Source: Rhizobiales bacterium UBA3584 (GTDB lineage: Bacteria > Pseudomonadota > Alphaproteobacteria > Rhizobiales > Devosiaceae). From it: a stretch of DNA of 43,060 nucleotides. Below, piece by piece: positions 16,574-26,881 of this stretch; position 1 is the stretch's first letter; every line of letters starts with the position of its first letter. The stretch spans positions 1 to 43,060 of the forward strand of contig DFMV01000077.1 of NCBI GenBank assembly GCA_002375765.1, in the 5' to 3' direction. The notes under the pieces were generated by a model that saw only the letters and a list, made by a program, of their open reading frames with translations, searched no databases and had not been told where the DNA came from. The position numbers and the translations under genes are program-made.

Positions 16574-17557
16574 ATGATGAATGCTCTGCGCACCACGATT
16601 TTGCTTGCCGGCATGACCGCGCTGTTCATGGGCGTTGGCTATATGATCGGCGGCACGGGCGGCATGGCTCTGGCCTTTTTGTTCGCGCTCGGCACCAACG
16701 CCTTTGCGTATTGGAACTCGGACAAGATGGTGCTCTCCATGCAGGGCGCCAAAGAGATCGATCCGCGCTCGGCGCCCGAGCTTTACCAGATGACCAAGCG
16801 GCTCGCCGACAATGCCGGCCTGCCCATGCCAAGGCTTTATTTCATCGCGACCGATCAGCCCAACGCGTTTGCCACCGGCCGCAGCCCCGACAAGGGCGTG
16901 GTCGCGGTCTCGTCCGGCCTTGTCAAATATCTCGACAGCCGCGAAGTGGCCGCCGTGATCGCCCACGAATTGGCCCATATCAAGAACCGCGACACGCTTA
17001 CCATGACCGTCACCGCCACGCTGGCCGGTGCCATTTCCATGCTGGCTCAGTTCGGCCTGTTTTTCGGCGGGGCGCGCGACAACAACAATCCGCTGGGATT
17101 TGTCGGGGTGATCGCCATGGTCATTCTGGCTCCCATCGCAGCCATGCTGGTTCAGATGGCGGTTTCGCGCACCCGCGAATATGAAGCCGACAAGGATGGG
17201 GCTGAAATCTGCGGTGACCCGGCGGCGCTGGCCACGGCGCTTGAAAAGATTTCCTCGCTTTCAAGGCGCACGGTCAACGAGGCGGCCGAACGGGCGCCGG
17301 CCATGGCGCATATGTATATCTCCAACCCGCTCTCGGGCGCCCGCATGGACAACCTCTTTTCCACGCACCCCAATGTGGAAAACCGCATCGCGGCGCTCAC
17401 GCAGATGGCGTCGCGCGTGCGGGGCGGTGGTGGTGGCCAAACGCCGCGCCAGAGGGTAAACCCCATCGAGGCCAATGTCCGGCCCGGTCAGAGCTGGCGT
17501 ACGCCCGGCACGCGGCCGCGCTCGGATGATGGCAAACCATCGGGCCCCTGGGGATAG
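16574..17557 (+). CDS. htpX: Membrane zinc metalloprotease HtpX
   Basis: This 327-residue integral membrane protease degrades damaged membrane proteins under envelope stress, alongside FtsH. It has two N-terminal helices (about 6-46) and two more after the active site (about 148-170 and 176-198). The zinc site HELAH is at residues 131-135, and the third ligand is in [12 protein letters not shown]. The C-terminal tail beyond residue ~275 is Gly/Arg/Pro-rich and low in complexity, longer than the E. coli enzyme (293 residues). rsmB starts 11 bp after its stop. Confidence 0.96.
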   Translation: MMNALRTTILLAGMTALFMGVGYMIGGTGGMALAFLFALGTNAFAYWNSDKMVLSMQGAKEIDPRSAPELYQMTKRLADNAGLPMPRLYFIATDQPNAFATGRSPDKGVVAVSSGLVKYLDSREVAAVIAHELAHIKNRDTLTMTVTATLAGAISMLAQFGLFFGGARDNNNPLGFVGVIAMVILAPIAAMLVQMAVSRTREYEADKDGAEICGDPAALATALEKISSLSRRTVNEAAERAPAMAHMYISNPLSGARMDNLFSTHPNVENRIAALTQMASRVRGGGGGQTPRQRVNPIEANVRPGQSWRTPGTRPRSDDGKPSGPWG

Positions 17558-17568
17558 GTAAAAACAGT

Positions 17569-18876
17569 TTGACCGAGACACGCGATCTGCCCGGCCTCAA
17601 GCTTCGGCTTGAGGCCGCTTTTCATCTCAAATCGGTGCTCGAAGGCAAGCCCTTCGCCCCGATCGGTCCGGACCGGTTGGCCGAAAGCCGCGACCGGGCG
17701 CTGGCCAATCGCATGGTCACCACGGCCCTGCGCCGCCACGGCCAGATCGATGCCGTTTTTAAAGAGGTGCTCGCCAAGGGCGTTCCCCAGCGCGCCGGCA
17801 TTCTGGAAGCGGTGCTGCGCATCGCCGTCGTCCAATTGCTGTGGCTTGACGACATTCCGGCCCATTCGGCCATTCATCTGGGCGTTGAATCGGCGCGGGC
17901 CGACAAACGGGCCGGACGGTTCGACAAGCTGGTCAATGGCGTGTTGCGCTCGATCCAGCGTGGGGCTGATCGGTTCGGGGCGCTCGACAACGCGATGCTG
18001 ATCCCCGGTTGGCTGGCATCGCAATGGACCGGTGCCTATGGTGCCGATGCGGTGACGCGTTTTTGCGAAATCCTCGTTCAATCCCCGCCGCTCGATCTGA
18101 CGCTCAAAGCCCCCGACCCCGATCTGATTGCCGTTTTGGGCGGCCAGCCCGTGCTCGGCCCGACCGTCCGGCTCACCGAGCGCGATGCGGCGGTGGCCGA
18201 TCTGGCCGGCTTTGCCGAAGGCAAATGGTGGGTGCAGGATGTTTCGGCTGCCTTGCCCGCCCGGCTCCTGGGTGCTGCCAGGGGCGAAAAAATCCTCGAT
18301 CTGTGCGCGGCACCGGGCGGCAAGACGGCCCAATTGGCCTCTGCCGGCGCCGAGGTCACCGCGCTCGATATTTCGGCCGACCGCATGGAGCGGGTGCGGG
18401 CCAATCTCGACCGGCTTGACCTCGATGCGGAAATTGTCGTTGCCGACGCCCTCGGCTACGCGCCCGGCCCGGTGTTCGATGCGGTGCTGCTCGATGCGCC
18501 CTGTTCGGCCACCGGCACATTCCGGCGTCATCCCGAAGTGCTTTTGCACCGCAATGCGCAAGGCATCGCCGAACGGGTCGCGTTGCAGCGCAGGATGCTG
18601 GCGCATGCCGCCTCGCTTCTCAAGCCCGGCGGACGGTTGATCTATTGCGTGTGTTCGCTCGAGGCCGATGAAGGCGAACAGCAATTGGGTTGGGCGAAAA
18701 AAGAGCTCCCCGACCTTGAGCCTGCGCCAATCGGTGCTGCCGAACTCGATGGCTGGGACGTGCCCCTCACGGCTGAGGGCACAGTGCGACTGACGCCGTC
18801 AATGACCCTGCCGAACGGGGTCAGTGGAGGGTTGGACGGGTTTTTCATCGCCCGCTTCGTGAAAAAAACAGCCTGA
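17569..18876 (+). CDS. rsmB: 16S rRNA (cytosine967-C5)-methyltransferase
   Basis: This 435-residue enzyme has an N-terminal NusB-like RNA-binding domain (about 1-145) and a C-terminal SAM-dependent RNA m5C methyltransferase domain. The SAM motif DLCAAPGGKTAQLA, the DAPCSATGTFRRHPE motif IV with one catalytic Cys, and YCVCSLEADEGEQQ motif VI with the second Cys are all intact. The start is TTG: no ATG lies near, and the family begins close to this point. AGG sits about 8 bases upstream. It follows htpX after 11 bp, an order conserved in related bacteria, where a heparinase-like gene and purH come next. Confidence 0.93.
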   Translation: MTETRDLPGLKLRLEAAFHLKSVLEGKPFAPIGPDRLAESRDRALANRMVTTALRRHGQIDAVFKEVLAKGVPQRAGILEAVLRIAVVQLLWLDDIPAHSAIHLGVESARADKRAGRFDKLVNGVLRSIQRGADRFGALDNAMLIPGWLASQWTGAYGADAVTRFCEILVQSPPLDLTLKAPDPDLIAVLGGQPVLGPTVRLTERDAAVADLAGFAEGKWWVQDVSAALPARLLGAARGEKILDLCAAPGGKTAQLASAGAEVTALDISADRMERVRANLDRLDLDAEIVVADALGYAPGPVFDAVLLDAPCSATGTFRRHPEVLLHRNAQGIAERVALQRRMLAHAASLLKPGGRLIYCVCSLEADEGEQQLGWAKKELPDLEPAPIGAAELDGWDVPLTAEGTVRLTPSMTLPNGVSGGLDGFFIARFVKKTA

Positions 18877-18956
18877 AGTGGTGGCAAAGTGCGGCTGGAG
18901 CCCTGTGGTTAACGCAAAGTTACTGGTACAGTCTGGGCCGCGAGTAGGGTTCGGGA

Positions 18957-20609
18957 ATGGGTGTGTTTGAAGTTTTGCGTTTCGGTCTGAAGCGCGGCGG
19001 CATGGGTATTGCCGACCGGTGCGTGACCCATCCCCTGTTTTCCTGGACCTGGTCGGGCGCCAGCGAAGTCCGCTTCGTGCCGCGCCTTGCCGAATTCCGC
19101 CCGGCCGACGCCCAGACCATTGTCGAGATGATGGAGGGCCAGTACCTGCTTTCCGGCCGCATGGTGGAAACCGGCGGCGCGTCGCCCTTTGCCATCGAGA
19201 GCGATTTCGACGACTGGTTTGCCGATCTGCATGGCTTTGGCTGGCTGCGGCATTTTTCCGCCGTTACCGATCCCGGCCAGCGCGCCTTTGCCCGCACACT
19301 GGTCCTCGACTGGATCGCCCGATTCGGCGAGTTCGATGCCGAAGCCTGGGATCTGTTCATCACCGCGCGGCGGGTGCTCAACTGGCTCAAATCGCTCTTT
19401 TTGCTGTTTGAAGGCGCGACGCCCGATCAGAGCCGGGCCATCCTGCGCTCGCTCTCGATCCAGGTGCAATCGCTCAAGGTGCGCGCGCCGCTGGTTTACG
19501 GACCGGTCACCCGGCTCATGGTGGAAATCGCGCTGGCCGGCGCAGCGCTGAGTGAAAGCGAAGAGCCAAAGGACCTTGCCGCCCACGTGGACGGGCTCGA
19601 GGCTCTGCTCGAAACCGTGCTCGACGATGACGGGCTGGTGAAAAACCGCAATCCTTTCACCCAGATTCAGATCCTGTCCGAAATCATCCCGGTCAATCAG
19701 GCCCTCGGTCAGCGCCACGGTCACATGTCGGCCGCAATCGGCCGGCGCATCGAGACCATGCACCGGGCGCTTGAAAAGCTGGTGCTGGGCACGCGCGAGC
19801 CGGTCTATGCCAATGGCTGCGGTCAGGTGCCGGTCGAGCTTGTCCTCGCCATCACCGCCCAATCGGGGGTGCGCGGTTCGGGTTCGGGACTGTGCGGGGG
19901 CTATGGCATTCTGGTCGATGGTCCGGGCAAACTGATCGCCGATTCGGGCGCTGTGCCGCCGCTGCCTTTTGCGCGTGACGCCCATGCGGGGGGCCTGAGC
20001 TTTGAATATGCGTGCGGGTCGACGCTGGTGGTCGGCAATTGCGGACCGGCGCCGGCGGGCCTGTCCGACAGCGGCAATCTGTTCCGCCACACATCGGCCC
20101 ACAGCGCACCGACCATCGATGATATGTCGAGCGCGCGGATCGGCGGCGGCAGCATGGCGGGCAATGCGTTGCGCGCCCGCGGCCCCGAACCGCTCATGAC
20201 CATCGATGTGGCCGAGAACACGCTCGAGCTCACGACCGGCGCCTATCGTGATCGCTACGGGCTCGACATCGTCCGCCGCCTCACCCTGATGGGCGGTGGG
20301 CAGACGCTTGTGGGGCAGGATCGGTTCGTTGCGGCGGGAAACCGGTCCCGCCAGCAGGGCGCCTTCACCATCCGCTTCCATCTCGCCCCCGGCGTCGCCC
20401 TGGACCGCTCGAACGGGGAGGCGTTACTCCGCCTTACCCATCGCAATGGCGAGGTCTGGGCGTTTCTCTGGGAGGGGGCCGAAGCCGATATCGACGACAG
20501 CGTGCGCCATTCGGCCCATTTCGGGCTCAACCGCACGCGACAGATCGTCCTGCACGGCCCCGCCCGCTCCGATACGGATGTCGCTTGGGTTTTCACGCGG
20601 CAAAGCTGA
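18957..20609 (+). CDS. Heparinase II/III-family protein
   Basis: This 550-residue protein has the two-part layout of heparinase II/III polysaccharide lyases: an alpha-helical toroid N-terminal half (for example FDDWFADLHGFGWLRHFSA, ARFGEFDAEAWD) and a beta-sandwich-rich C-terminal heparinase domain (from about residue 300). No classical signal peptide is visible, so it may act in the cytoplasm or be non-catalytic. Proteins like this lie between rsmB and purH in many Hyphomicrobiales, which makes it a core gene of unknown substrate. The ATG is preceded by GGG(T)TCGGGA; a CtrA-like half site lies 35-48 bp upstream. Confidence 0.85.
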   Translation: MGVFEVLRFGLKRGGMGIADRCVTHPLFSWTWSGASEVRFVPRLAEFRPADAQTIVEMMEGQYLLSGRMVETGGASPFAIESDFDDWFADLHGFGWLRHFSAVTDPGQRAFARTLVLDWIARFGEFDAEAWDLFITARRVLNWLKSLFLLFEGATPDQSRAILRSLSIQVQSLKVRAPLVYGPVTRLMVEIALAGAALSESEEPKDLAAHVDGLEALLETVLDDDGLVKNRNPFTQIQILSEIIPVNQALGQRHGHMSAAIGRRIETMHRALEKLVLGTREPVYANGCGQVPVELVLAITAQSGVRGSGSGLCGGYGILVDGPGKLIADSGAVPPLPFARDAHAGGLSFEYACGSTLVVGNCGPAPAGLSDSGNLFRHTSAHSAPTIDDMSSARIGGGSMAGNALRARGPEPLMTIDVAENTLELTTGAYRDRYGLDIVRRLTLMGGGQTLVGQDRFVAAGNRSRQQGAFTIRFHLAPGVALDRSNGEALLRLTHRNGEVWAFLWEGAEADIDDSVRHSAHFGLNRTRQIVLHGPARSDTDVAWVFTRQS

Positions 20610-20695
20610 GGCTGCGGCCTATTCCCGTTTGGGAAAAACCGTGATAGGCCCCGCCCCATCTTTCCCAAACCAACAGACATACGGCAGGACTTCCC

Positions 20696-22288
20696 ATGGC
20701 TCATGCGGGTGCGACCAAGGTCAAAAGGGCGCTGCTCTCGGTCTCCGACAAGACCGGCATCATCGAATTTGCAACCTCGCTGGTGGCGCTTGGCGTCGAA
20801 ATCGTTTCGACCGGGGGCACCCGCAAGGCGCTGGCCGAGGCCGGGCTGCCGGTGATCGACATTTCCGAAGTTACGGGTTTCCCCGAAATCATGGACGGGC
20901 GGGTCAAGACGCTCCACCCCAAGGTGCATGGCGGCCTTTTGGGCATTCGCGGCAATGACGCGCACAAATCGGCAATGCGCATCCACGATATCTCGCCCAT
21001 CGATCTGTTGGTCGTGAATCTTTATCCCTTCGCCCAGACCGTCGCCAAGGGTGGCGATTATGACGAAGTGATCGAAAACATCGATATCGGTGGCCCCGCC
21101 ATGATCCGCGCCGCCGCCAAGAACCATGGCGATGTGACGGTCATCGTCGACCCCGACGATTATGCGGACGTGCTTGCAGCGCTCAAGGAGCGCGGCGAAG
21201 TCGCCTATGATGCGCGCCAGAAATACGCCGCCAAGGCCTATGCCCGCACCGCGGCCTATGATGCGGGGGTTTCCAACTGGTTCGCCAAGACACTTGATCT
21301 GCCCGATCTCACCTGGCGCAGCTTTTCGGGCAAATTGCGCGAAGTGATGCGCTACGGGGAGAACCCGCATCAATGGGCCGCGTTCTATGCCGATGGCACC
21401 AACCGCCCCGGCGTTGCCACCGCCACCCAGATCCAGGGCAAGCAGCTCTCGTTCAACAACATCAACGATACCGACGCCGCGTTCGAAGTGGTCGCCGAGT
21501 TCGATCCGGAAAAAACGGCCGCCGTCGCAATCATCAAGCACGCCAACCCGTGCGGGGTCGGGCAGGGCGCAACGCTGACCGAAGCCTACCTTGCGGCCCT
21601 CAAATGCGACCCGGTGTCCGCGTTCGGTGGCATCGTGGCGCTCAACCGCCCGCTCGATGAGGACGCGGCCAAGGAGATCGTGAAACTCTTCACTGAAGTG
21701 ATCATCGCCCCCGGTGCCAGCGACGACGCCATTTCGATCATCGAATCCAAGAAAAACCTTCGCCTGCTGATCACCGATGGCCTGCCCGATGCCAAGGCCG
21801 AAGGGCTCACCGTGCGGTCCGTTGCCGGAGGCCTCCTGGTTCAGACCCGCGACAACAAGAACGCCGATGATTGCGAGCTCAAGGTCGTGACCAAGCGCGC
21901 GCCCAGTGAGCAGGAAATGGCCGACCTTCTGGTCGCCGCCAAGGTCGCCAAGCACGTCAAGTCCAATGCCATCGTCTATGTGAAAGACGGCGCGACTGTC
22001 GGCATCGGTGCCGGCCAGATGTCCCGGGTGGATTCGGCCCGCATCGCGCACAAGAAATCAAAGGACGCCGCCAAGGCCGCCAAGGAAAAGGGCGCCTTGA
22101 CCGAAGGCTCGGTCGTTGCGTCCGATGCTTTCTTCCCCTTCGCCGACGGTCTTGAAGCGCTGGTCGAAGCCGGCGCCACCGCCGTCATCCAGCCGGGCGG
22201 CTCGGTGCGCGACGAAGAGGTCATCGCCGCCGCCGACAAGGCGGGGCTCGCCATGGTGTTCACCGGCATGCGCCATTTCAGGCACTGA
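20696..22288 (+). CDS. purH: Bifunctional AICAR formyltransferase / IMP cyclohydrolase
   Basis: This 530-residue enzyme carries out the last two steps of IMP synthesis. The N-terminal MGS-like cyclohydrolase domain (about 1-150) starts with [16 protein letters not shown] and includes [19 protein letters not shown]. The C-terminal formyltransferase domain has the catalytic Lys-His pair in [14 protein letters not shown], plus [14 protein letters not shown] and [10 protein letters not shown]. Length and order are normal. It follows the heparinase gene by 86 bp. Confidence 0.98.
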   Translation: MAHAGATKVKRALLSVSDKTGIIEFATSLVALGVEIVSTGGTRKALAEAGLPVIDISEVTGFPEIMDGRVKTLHPKVHGGLLGIRGNDAHKSAMRIHDISPIDLLVVNLYPFAQTVAKGGDYDEVIENIDIGGPAMIRAAAKNHGDVTVIVDPDDYADVLAALKERGEVAYDARQKYAAKAYARTAAYDAGVSNWFAKTLDLPDLTWRSFSGKLREVMRYGENPHQWAAFYADGTNRPGVATATQIQGKQLSFNNINDTDAAFEVVAEFDPEKTAAVAIIKHANPCGVGQGATLTEAYLAALKCDPVSAFGGIVALNRPLDEDAAKEIVKLFTEVIIAPGASDDAISIIESKKNLRLLITDGLPDAKAEGLTVRSVAGGLLVQTRDNKNADDCELKVVTKRAPSEQEMADLLVAAKVAKHVKSNAIVYVKDGATVGIGAGQMSRVDSARIAHKKSKDAAKAAKEKGALTEGSVVASDAFFPFADGLEALVEAGATAVIQPGGSVRDEEVIAAADKAGLAMVFTGMRHFRH

Positions 22289-22461
22289 TCTTCTGTCTCA
22301 CGGCGCGCACCGCTGCGGGCATGACGCGCTAAAACCGCGCTATGCCCTCCGCTGCGCCTGCGACGGCGCGGCGAACGATCGCCGGGGTCCTCGCTCTGCT
22401 CGTCCGGATGTTCTCGATCTCTGAAAATGGGGTGGGATAACCCCCAGCCCCGCCCACAATT

Positions 22462-22500
22462 GTCACCCCGGGCTTGACCCGGGGCCCAGTACACTCAACG
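22462..22500. repeat. Half copy of the composite inverted-repeat element
   Basis: GTCACCCCGGG-cttga-CCCGGGGCC is a single hairpin, followed by CAGTACACTCA, a stretch also found in the copy at 16117. The right half of the element is missing. The 170 bp on its left (22289-22461) holds no gene I can support and looks like degenerate repeat sequence. Confidence 0.7.
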
Positions 22501-22521
22501 CCGGAAGCGAAAGCGCCAGCC

Positions 22522-23229
22522 TCACCCCACTGCCACGTCCAGCGCAATCTCCACCATATCGCTCAGCGATGTCTGGCGCGCTTCGGCGTCGATCTCGTCG
22601 CCGGTGATCAGGCAATCGGTCATGGTGCAGATGGTCAGCGCCTTCGCCCCGAACCGCGCGGCCAGCGTATAAAGCGTTGCCGCTTCCATTTCGACGCCCA
22701 GCACGCCGTGCTCGATCAGCTTGCCATAGGCCTCGAGCCCGGAGGGGTGGTAGAAGATGTCCGAGGACACGATCCCGCCCACATGCACGGTCTTGCCCTT
22801 GGCCCGCGCTGCGTCGTCGGCGGCCCGCAACAGGGAAAAATCGGCGGCGGGGGCATAATTGTAGTTCCCGAACGCGCCTTTGACGATCGTGGAATCGGTG
22901 GCTGCCGAAGCCCCGATCACCACGTCGCGCACTTTGACCTTGGTGTTCAGCCCGCCACAGGTGCCCACCCGGATCATGGTCTTGACCCCATAGGTGTTCA
23001 AAAGCTCATGCACATAAATGGCGGTCGAAGGCTGGCCCATGCCGGTCGCCTGCACCGAAACGGGCTTGCCGTTCCAGGTGCCGGTAAAGCCCAGGCAATT
23101 GCGCACCGAATTGACCAGCTTGGCATCGCTCAGAAACGTCTCGGCAATCCATTTGGCGCGCAGCGGGTCGCCGGGCAGCAGCACCGCTTGAGCGTAATCG
23201 CCGGGATTGGCATGGTTGTGCGGCGTCAT
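22522..23229 (-). CDS. deoD: Purine-nucleoside phosphorylase, DeoD type
   Basis: This 235-residue hexameric-type enzyme cleaves purine (deoxy)nucleosides with phosphate to the base and (deoxy)ribose 1-phosphate. The phosphate-binding RVGTCGG (about 87-93), the [20 protein letters not shown] substrate region and the catalytic Asp in [17 protein letters not shown] (about 203-219) are present. The start carries the [11 protein letters not shown] motif typical of DeoD. It is divergent from leuD, 177 bp away, and converges with purH across the repeat. Confidence 0.95.
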   Translation of the reverse strand: MTPHNHANPGDYAQAVLLPGDPLRAKWIAETFLSDAKLVNSVRNCLGFTGTWNGKPVSVQATGMGQPSTAIYVHELLNTYGVKTMIRVGTCGGLNTKVKVRDVVIGASAATDSTIVKGAFGNYNYAPAADFSLLRAADDAARAKGKTVHVGGIVSSDIFYHPSGLEAYGKLIEHGVLGVEMEAATLYTLAARFGAKALTICTMTDCLITGDEIDAEARQTSLSDMVEIALDVAVG

Positions 23230-23345
23230 CTTTTATCCTTTGGTCAAAAATCTGGCGCGCACCATACTTTGCAGCTTTGGCGCGTGCAATGGCCCGAGCC
23301 TGCTTGGCAAGCGCGCGCGATTGCATTAGAGACAGGGCAGAAAAT

Positions 23346-23361
23346 CGTACCGCCGGGTACG
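23346..23361. promoter_or_regulatory. Inverted repeat in the deoD-leuD divergent region
   Basis: CGTACC-GCCG-GGTACG is a perfect 6-bp inverted repeat about 45 bp before the leuD ATG. A second weaker hairpin (ACAGG/CCTGT) follows. They may be part of the leuD leader or an operator. No leucine-rich leader peptide was found here. Confidence 0.3.
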
Positions 23362-23406
23362 GTTGCGCCTCGCGCGACAGGCCGGCGCCCTGTGGGAGAA
23401 AAAGTC

Positions 23407-24012
23407 ATGGACAAGTTCACGACATTGACGGGCGTTGCCGCGCCCATGCCGATCATCAATATCGACACCGACATGATCATCCCCAAGCAGTACCTCAAGA
23501 CAATCAAGCGCACCGGGCTTGGCACCGCGCTGTTTTCCGAGATGCGCTACAATGAGGATGGCAGCGAAAAGGCAGATTTCGTCCTCAACAAGCCCGCCTA
23601 CCGCGATGCGAAAATCGTCATCGCCGGTGACAATTTCGGCTGCGGCTCCTCGCGCGAACACGCGCCCTGGGCGCTGCTCGATTTCGGCATCCGCTGCGTG
23701 ATCTCCACCAGCTTTGCCGACATCTTCTACAATAACTGCTTCAAGAACGGCATCCTGCCCATCGTTGTCACCCCCGAACAGCTCGAACTTCTGCTCGATG
23801 ACGCCGATCGCGGCTCGAATGCCACGCTGACCGTCGATCTGGAAAACCAGACGATTTCCGGCCCCGATGGTGGCACGATCACTTTCGATATCGACCCCGG
23901 CCGCAAGCACATCCTGCTCGAAGGGCTAGACGATATCGCCATGACGCTGAAAAGGGACGAGTCGATCTCGGGGTACGAAGGCAAGATGGCCGAAAACCGC
24001 CCCTGGGTTTAG
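23407..24012 (+). CDS. leuD: 3-isopropylmalate dehydratase small subunit
   Basis: This 201-residue subunit pairs with LeuC to isomerise 2-isopropylmalate to 3-isopropylmalate in leucine synthesis. The family motif [15 protein letters not shown] (about residues 77-91) is intact, and [15 protein letters not shown] lies at the start. GGGAGAAAAAG precedes the ATG. leuC is not in this window. The next gene is a GNAT and then leuB, so the leu genes are partly clustered. Confidence 0.97.
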   Translation: MDKFTTLTGVAAPMPIINIDTDMIIPKQYLKTIKRTGLGTALFSEMRYNEDGSEKADFVLNKPAYRDAKIVIAGDNFGCGSSREHAPWALLDFGIRCVISTSFADIFYNNCFKNGILPIVVTPEQLELLLDDADRGSNATLTVDLENQTISGPDGGTITFDIDPGRKHILLEGLDDIAMTLKRDESISGYEGKMAENRPWV

Positions 24013-24052
24013 GCGCTCGCTTAGCGCACGACGCGGAGAGGCGAAAGCAAGG

Positions 24053-24484
24053 ATGGAGATCGTTTTCAAGCCTGACCCCGCGCAGGAGGATGTCGATGCC
24101 GTTCTTGCGCCGCTTGCTGAAGCCTCCGAGAAATCACGTCCGGGCGCGAATGTGCGGCGTATCAGCTTCTTGCTCAAGGACCCGCACACCGGTGCGGCGG
24201 CTGGCGGGCTGATTGGAAATGCGATTTACGAGTGGCTGTTTATCAATCTGCTCGCAGTTCCTGAAAGCCTGCGCGGGCAGGGCTATGGTGCCGAACTCAT
24301 GGCTCGTGCGGAAAGCTGGGCGCGCGAACAGAATCTGACGGGCATGTGGCTCGATACCTTTGCATTCCAGGCGCCGGAATTCTACGCCAAGCTCGGGTTC
24401 ACGCCTTTCGGAACCATCAATGACCACCCGGCGGGTTCGCGCCGGATTTTCTTCCAAAAGCGGTTTGCACCGCACACTGCCTGA
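24053..24484 (+). CDS. GNAT-family N-acetyltransferase
   Basis: This 143-residue protein has a GNAT fold. The acetyl-CoA pyrophosphate-binding motif is [14 protein letters not shown] (about residues 79-92), preceded by [10 protein letters not shown]. The substrate is unknown. A conserved [13 protein letters not shown] segment near the C-terminus is the usual GNAT motif B. It lies between leuD and leuB with gaps of 40 and 11 bp, so it is probably co-transcribed with them. A link to leucine metabolism is not implied by the sequence. Confidence 0.85.
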   Translation: MEIVFKPDPAQEDVDAVLAPLAEASEKSRPGANVRRISFLLKDPHTGAAAGGLIGNAIYEWLFINLLAVPESLRGQGYGAELMARAESWAREQNLTGMWLDTFAFQAPEFYAKLGFTPFGTINDHPAGSRRIFFQKRFAPHTA

Positions 24485-24495
24485 CAAGGATCACC

Positions 24496-25593
24496 ATGGC
24501 CTCCAACACCCTCTTCCTCCTCCCCGGCGACGGCATCGGCACCGAGATCATGGCCGAAGTCGAAAAGCTCATTGCCCATCTCAATGGAACCGGCGCCACC
24601 GATTTCTCCTATGAGAGTGGTCTGGTTGGCGGCTGCGCGTATGATGCGCATGGGGTGGCGATTTCCGAGGCGGACATGGAAAAGGCGCTGGCCGCCGATG
24701 CCGTGATCTTTGGCGCCGTGGGCGGGCCGAAATGGGACGATGTGCCCTATGATGTGCGCCCCGAAGCGGGCCTTCTGCGCCTGCGCAAGGATCTGGGCCT
24801 GTTTGCCAATCTGCGCCCCGCCATCTGCTATTCGGCGCTGGCCGACGCCTCCTCGCTCAAAAAGGAACTGGTCGAAGGGCTCGATATCCTGATCGTGCGC
24901 GAATTGACCGGCGGGGTCTATTTCGGCGAGCCGAAGGAAATTACCGATCTGGGCAATGGCCAGAAGCGCGCCATCGATACCCAGGTTTATGAAAGCTATG
25001 AGATCGACCGCATCGCCCGCGTTGCTTTCGATCTGGCCATGACGCGCGGCAAGAAGGTCCATTCGGCCGACAAGAAGAACGTCATGAAGTCGGGCGTTTT
25101 GTGGGACGAAGTGGTCAAGCAGGCGGGCAAGGATTATCCGCAAATCGATCTGCACCATATCCTGGCCGATAACGCGGCCATGCAGCTTGTGCGCAATCCA
25201 AAACAGTTCGATGTGATGGTCACCGATAATCTGTTCGGCGATATCTTGTCGGATGCCGCCGCCATGCTGACCGGCTCGCTGGGCATGCTGCCCTCGGCCT
25301 CGCTCGGCGCACCCGATCCCGCAACCGGCAAGCGCAAGGCGCTTTACGAACCCGTGCACGGTTCGGCCCCCGACATCGCCGGGCAGGGCATTGCCAATCC
25401 CATCGCCATGTTCGCCTCGTTCGCCATGGCGCTGCGCTATTCGTTCGGAATGGTCGATCTGGCGACCAAACTGGAAACAGCGATTTCCGACGTCCTCGAG
25501 GACGGATTGCGCACCGGCGACATCATGCAGACCGGCTGCCGCAAGGTCACGACCGGCGAAATGGGCGATGCGATCATCGCGAAACTGGGCTAG
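24496..25593 (+). CDS. leuB: 3-isopropylmalate dehydrogenase
   Basis: This 365-residue enzyme oxidatively decarboxylates 3-isopropylmalate to 2-oxoisocaproate in leucine synthesis, using NAD+. Hallmarks are [13 protein letters not shown] at the N-terminus, [16 protein letters not shown], catalytic Tyr/Lys regions in [14 protein letters not shown], and [15 protein letters not shown] with the metal-binding Asp residues, then [12 protein letters not shown]. It follows the GNAT gene by 11 bp. A composite repeat element lies 23 bp past the stop. Confidence 0.98.
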   Translation: MASNTLFLLPGDGIGTEIMAEVEKLIAHLNGTGATDFSYESGLVGGCAYDAHGVAISEADMEKALAADAVIFGAVGGPKWDDVPYDVRPEAGLLRLRKDLGLFANLRPAICYSALADASSLKKELVEGLDILIVRELTGGVYFGEPKEITDLGNGQKRAIDTQVYESYEIDRIARVAFDLAMTRGKKVHSADKKNVMKSGVLWDEVVKQAGKDYPQIDLHHILADNAAMQLVRNPKQFDVMVTDNLFGDILSDAAAMLTGSLGMLPSASLGAPDPATGKRKALYEPVHGSAPDIAGQGIANPIAMFASFAMALRYSFGMVDLATKLETAISDVLEDGLRTGDIMQTGCRKVTTGEMGDAIIAKLG

Positions 25594-25616
25594 CGCCAGC
25601 CGCCCTCTCCACCCCT

Positions 25617-25777
25617 GTCATCCCGGCCTAGAGCCGGGATCCAGTACCCCCGGCACATCGAGCGGGGCGGCGCGGAGACTACGGGTACAGCGCCTGTCGG
25701 GTCTGGTATTTCGGGCGTCCGGGGCGGAACCGCCAACTCTGCCGCTTACTGGATCCCGGGTCTTTGCCCGGAATGAC
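25617..25777. repeat. Composite inverted-repeat element, long copy
   Basis: This 161-bp copy begins GTCATCCCGGCC and ends CCCGGAATGAC. It has terminal hairpins CCCGG-cctaga-GCCGGG and CCCGGG-tctttg-CCCGG and flanking GGATCCAGTA and TACTGGATCC in inverted orientation. It contains CGCCAACTCTGCC, also present in the 16117 copy. The centre is longer than in that copy (about 90 bp) and unrelated, so the ends look like the mobile or conserved unit. Confidence 0.85.
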
Positions 25778-25812
25778 GGTCGGGGTTGGTCCGGGCGAGG
25801 GGGCTTTGCCGC

Positions 25813-26805
25813 TCAGCCCCAAGCCTCTTTCAGCAGCCGATAGCTCTCCAGCCGCTTGCCGTAATCATGGATGGTTGTCGAAACCATCACCTCGTCGGCA
25901 TTGGTTTCCCTTACCTTCTCCTCGATTTTCGCCTTCACCGTCTGGGGGCTGCCAACGATCCACAGATTGGATTGGGTCTCGACAAAGGCCCGTTCCTGTT
26001 CGGTCCAGGGATAGGCGTCGGATTCCTCGGGCGGCGCGATCTTTTGCGGATTGTTCTGGCGCAGGCGCAGCCAGGTCAACTCCATCGATTTCGAGAGGTG
26101 CTGTGCCTCCTCGTCGGTCGGTGCGCAGATCACCGCCACGCACAAAATGGCGTGCGGAGACGCGAACTGGTCGGACGGCCTGAAGCTGCGCCGGTAGGCG
26201 TCGAAGGCCGGCCCGGCCGGGGTGGGTGAAAAATGCGAGGCAAAGGCGTAGCCGATCCCGTATTGCCCGGCCATCTGCGCCGAGGCGCCCGAGGAGCCCA
26301 AAAGCCAGATCGGGGGCAGGGCGATTTCCGAGGGCACCACCTTGACCCGCGCCAGCGGGTGATCGTGGGGAAACCCGCCGCGCTCATAGGCGAGCATTTC
26401 GGCAAATTCGTGCGGGAAATCCTCGCCATTGGTTGAGCGCAGGGCCCGCAGCGTCAGCCCGTCCGAGCCGCCGGCTCGCCCGATCCCCAGATCGATGCGA
26501 CCGGGATAAAGCCCTTCGAGGGTGCGATAGGTTTCCACCACCCGCAAAGGCACGTGGTTGGGCAGCATGACCCCGCCCGCGCCGATATTGATGCGCTTTG
26601 TGTGCGCCGCCGCATGGGCAATCAATATGTCGGGTGCCGACGAGGCGATGGAGGCCATGCCGTGATGTTCGGCATACCAGAGGCGCACAAATCCCATTTC
26701 GTCGCCCAGTCGGGCCAGATCGAGCGTTTTGGCGAGTGCGTCGGTTGTGGAATAGCCCTGCGAGATCGGCGCAAGGTCCTGAATGGAAAGCTGGGGCAAA
26801 GTCAT
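25813..26805 (-). CDS. LLM-class flavin-dependent oxidoreductase (MsnO8-like)
   Basis: This 330-residue protein belongs to the bacterial luciferase-like monooxygenase superfamily, FMN-dependent. Signatures are VRLWYAEHHGMASIASSAPD (about 40-59), INIGAGGVMLPNHVPLRVVE, LYPGRIDLGIGRAGGSD, and the late IVGSPQTVKAKIEE. These strands match the MsnO8-type subgroup used for oxidation of small substrates or alkanal-type compounds, but the substrate is unknown. No partner flavin reductase is adjacent. A strong hairpin separates it from the DUF892 gene upstream. Confidence 0.9.
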   Translation of the reverse strand: MTLPQLSIQDLAPISQGYSTTDALAKTLDLARLGDEMGFVRLWYAEHHGMASIASSAPDILIAHAAAHTKRINIGAGGVMLPNHVPLRVVETYRTLEGLYPGRIDLGIGRAGGSDGLTLRALRSTNGEDFPHEFAEMLAYERGGFPHDHPLARVKVVPSEIALPPIWLLGSSGASAQMAGQYGIGYAFASHFSPTPAGPAFDAYRRSFRPSDQFASPHAILCVAVICAPTDEEAQHLSKSMELTWLRLRQNNPQKIAPPEESDAYPWTEQERAFVETQSNLWIVGSPQTVKAKIEEKVRETNADEVMVSTTIHDYGKRLESYRLLKEAWG

Positions 26806-26820
26806 TTTGCCAAGATGGGA

Positions 26821-26850
26821 GAAGGCGCGCCCCGGTTCAAGCGCGCCTTC
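26821..26850 (-). terminator. Rho-independent-type hairpin between the LLM and DUF892 genes
   Basis: GAAGGCGCGC and GCGCGCCTTC form a perfect 10-bp stem with a 10-base loop. Both flanking genes are on the minus strand, so it terminates the DUF892 transcript before the LLM gene. On the minus strand the stem is followed by TCTCCC rather than a pure T-run. Confidence 0.6.
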
Positions 26851-26881
26851 ATCGGTATTTTACGATTTACGTCAAAAAGGC

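Noticed and set aside
18909..18923. TTAA-N7-TTAC as a CtrA site upstream of the heparinase gene
   Set aside because: The second half is TTAC rather than TTAA and it is a single site; chance match cannot be excluded.
20255..22051. 598-codon open frame on the minus strand over the heparinase/purH region
   Set aside because: It is antisense to two well-supported genes and has no recognisable domain or ribosome site.
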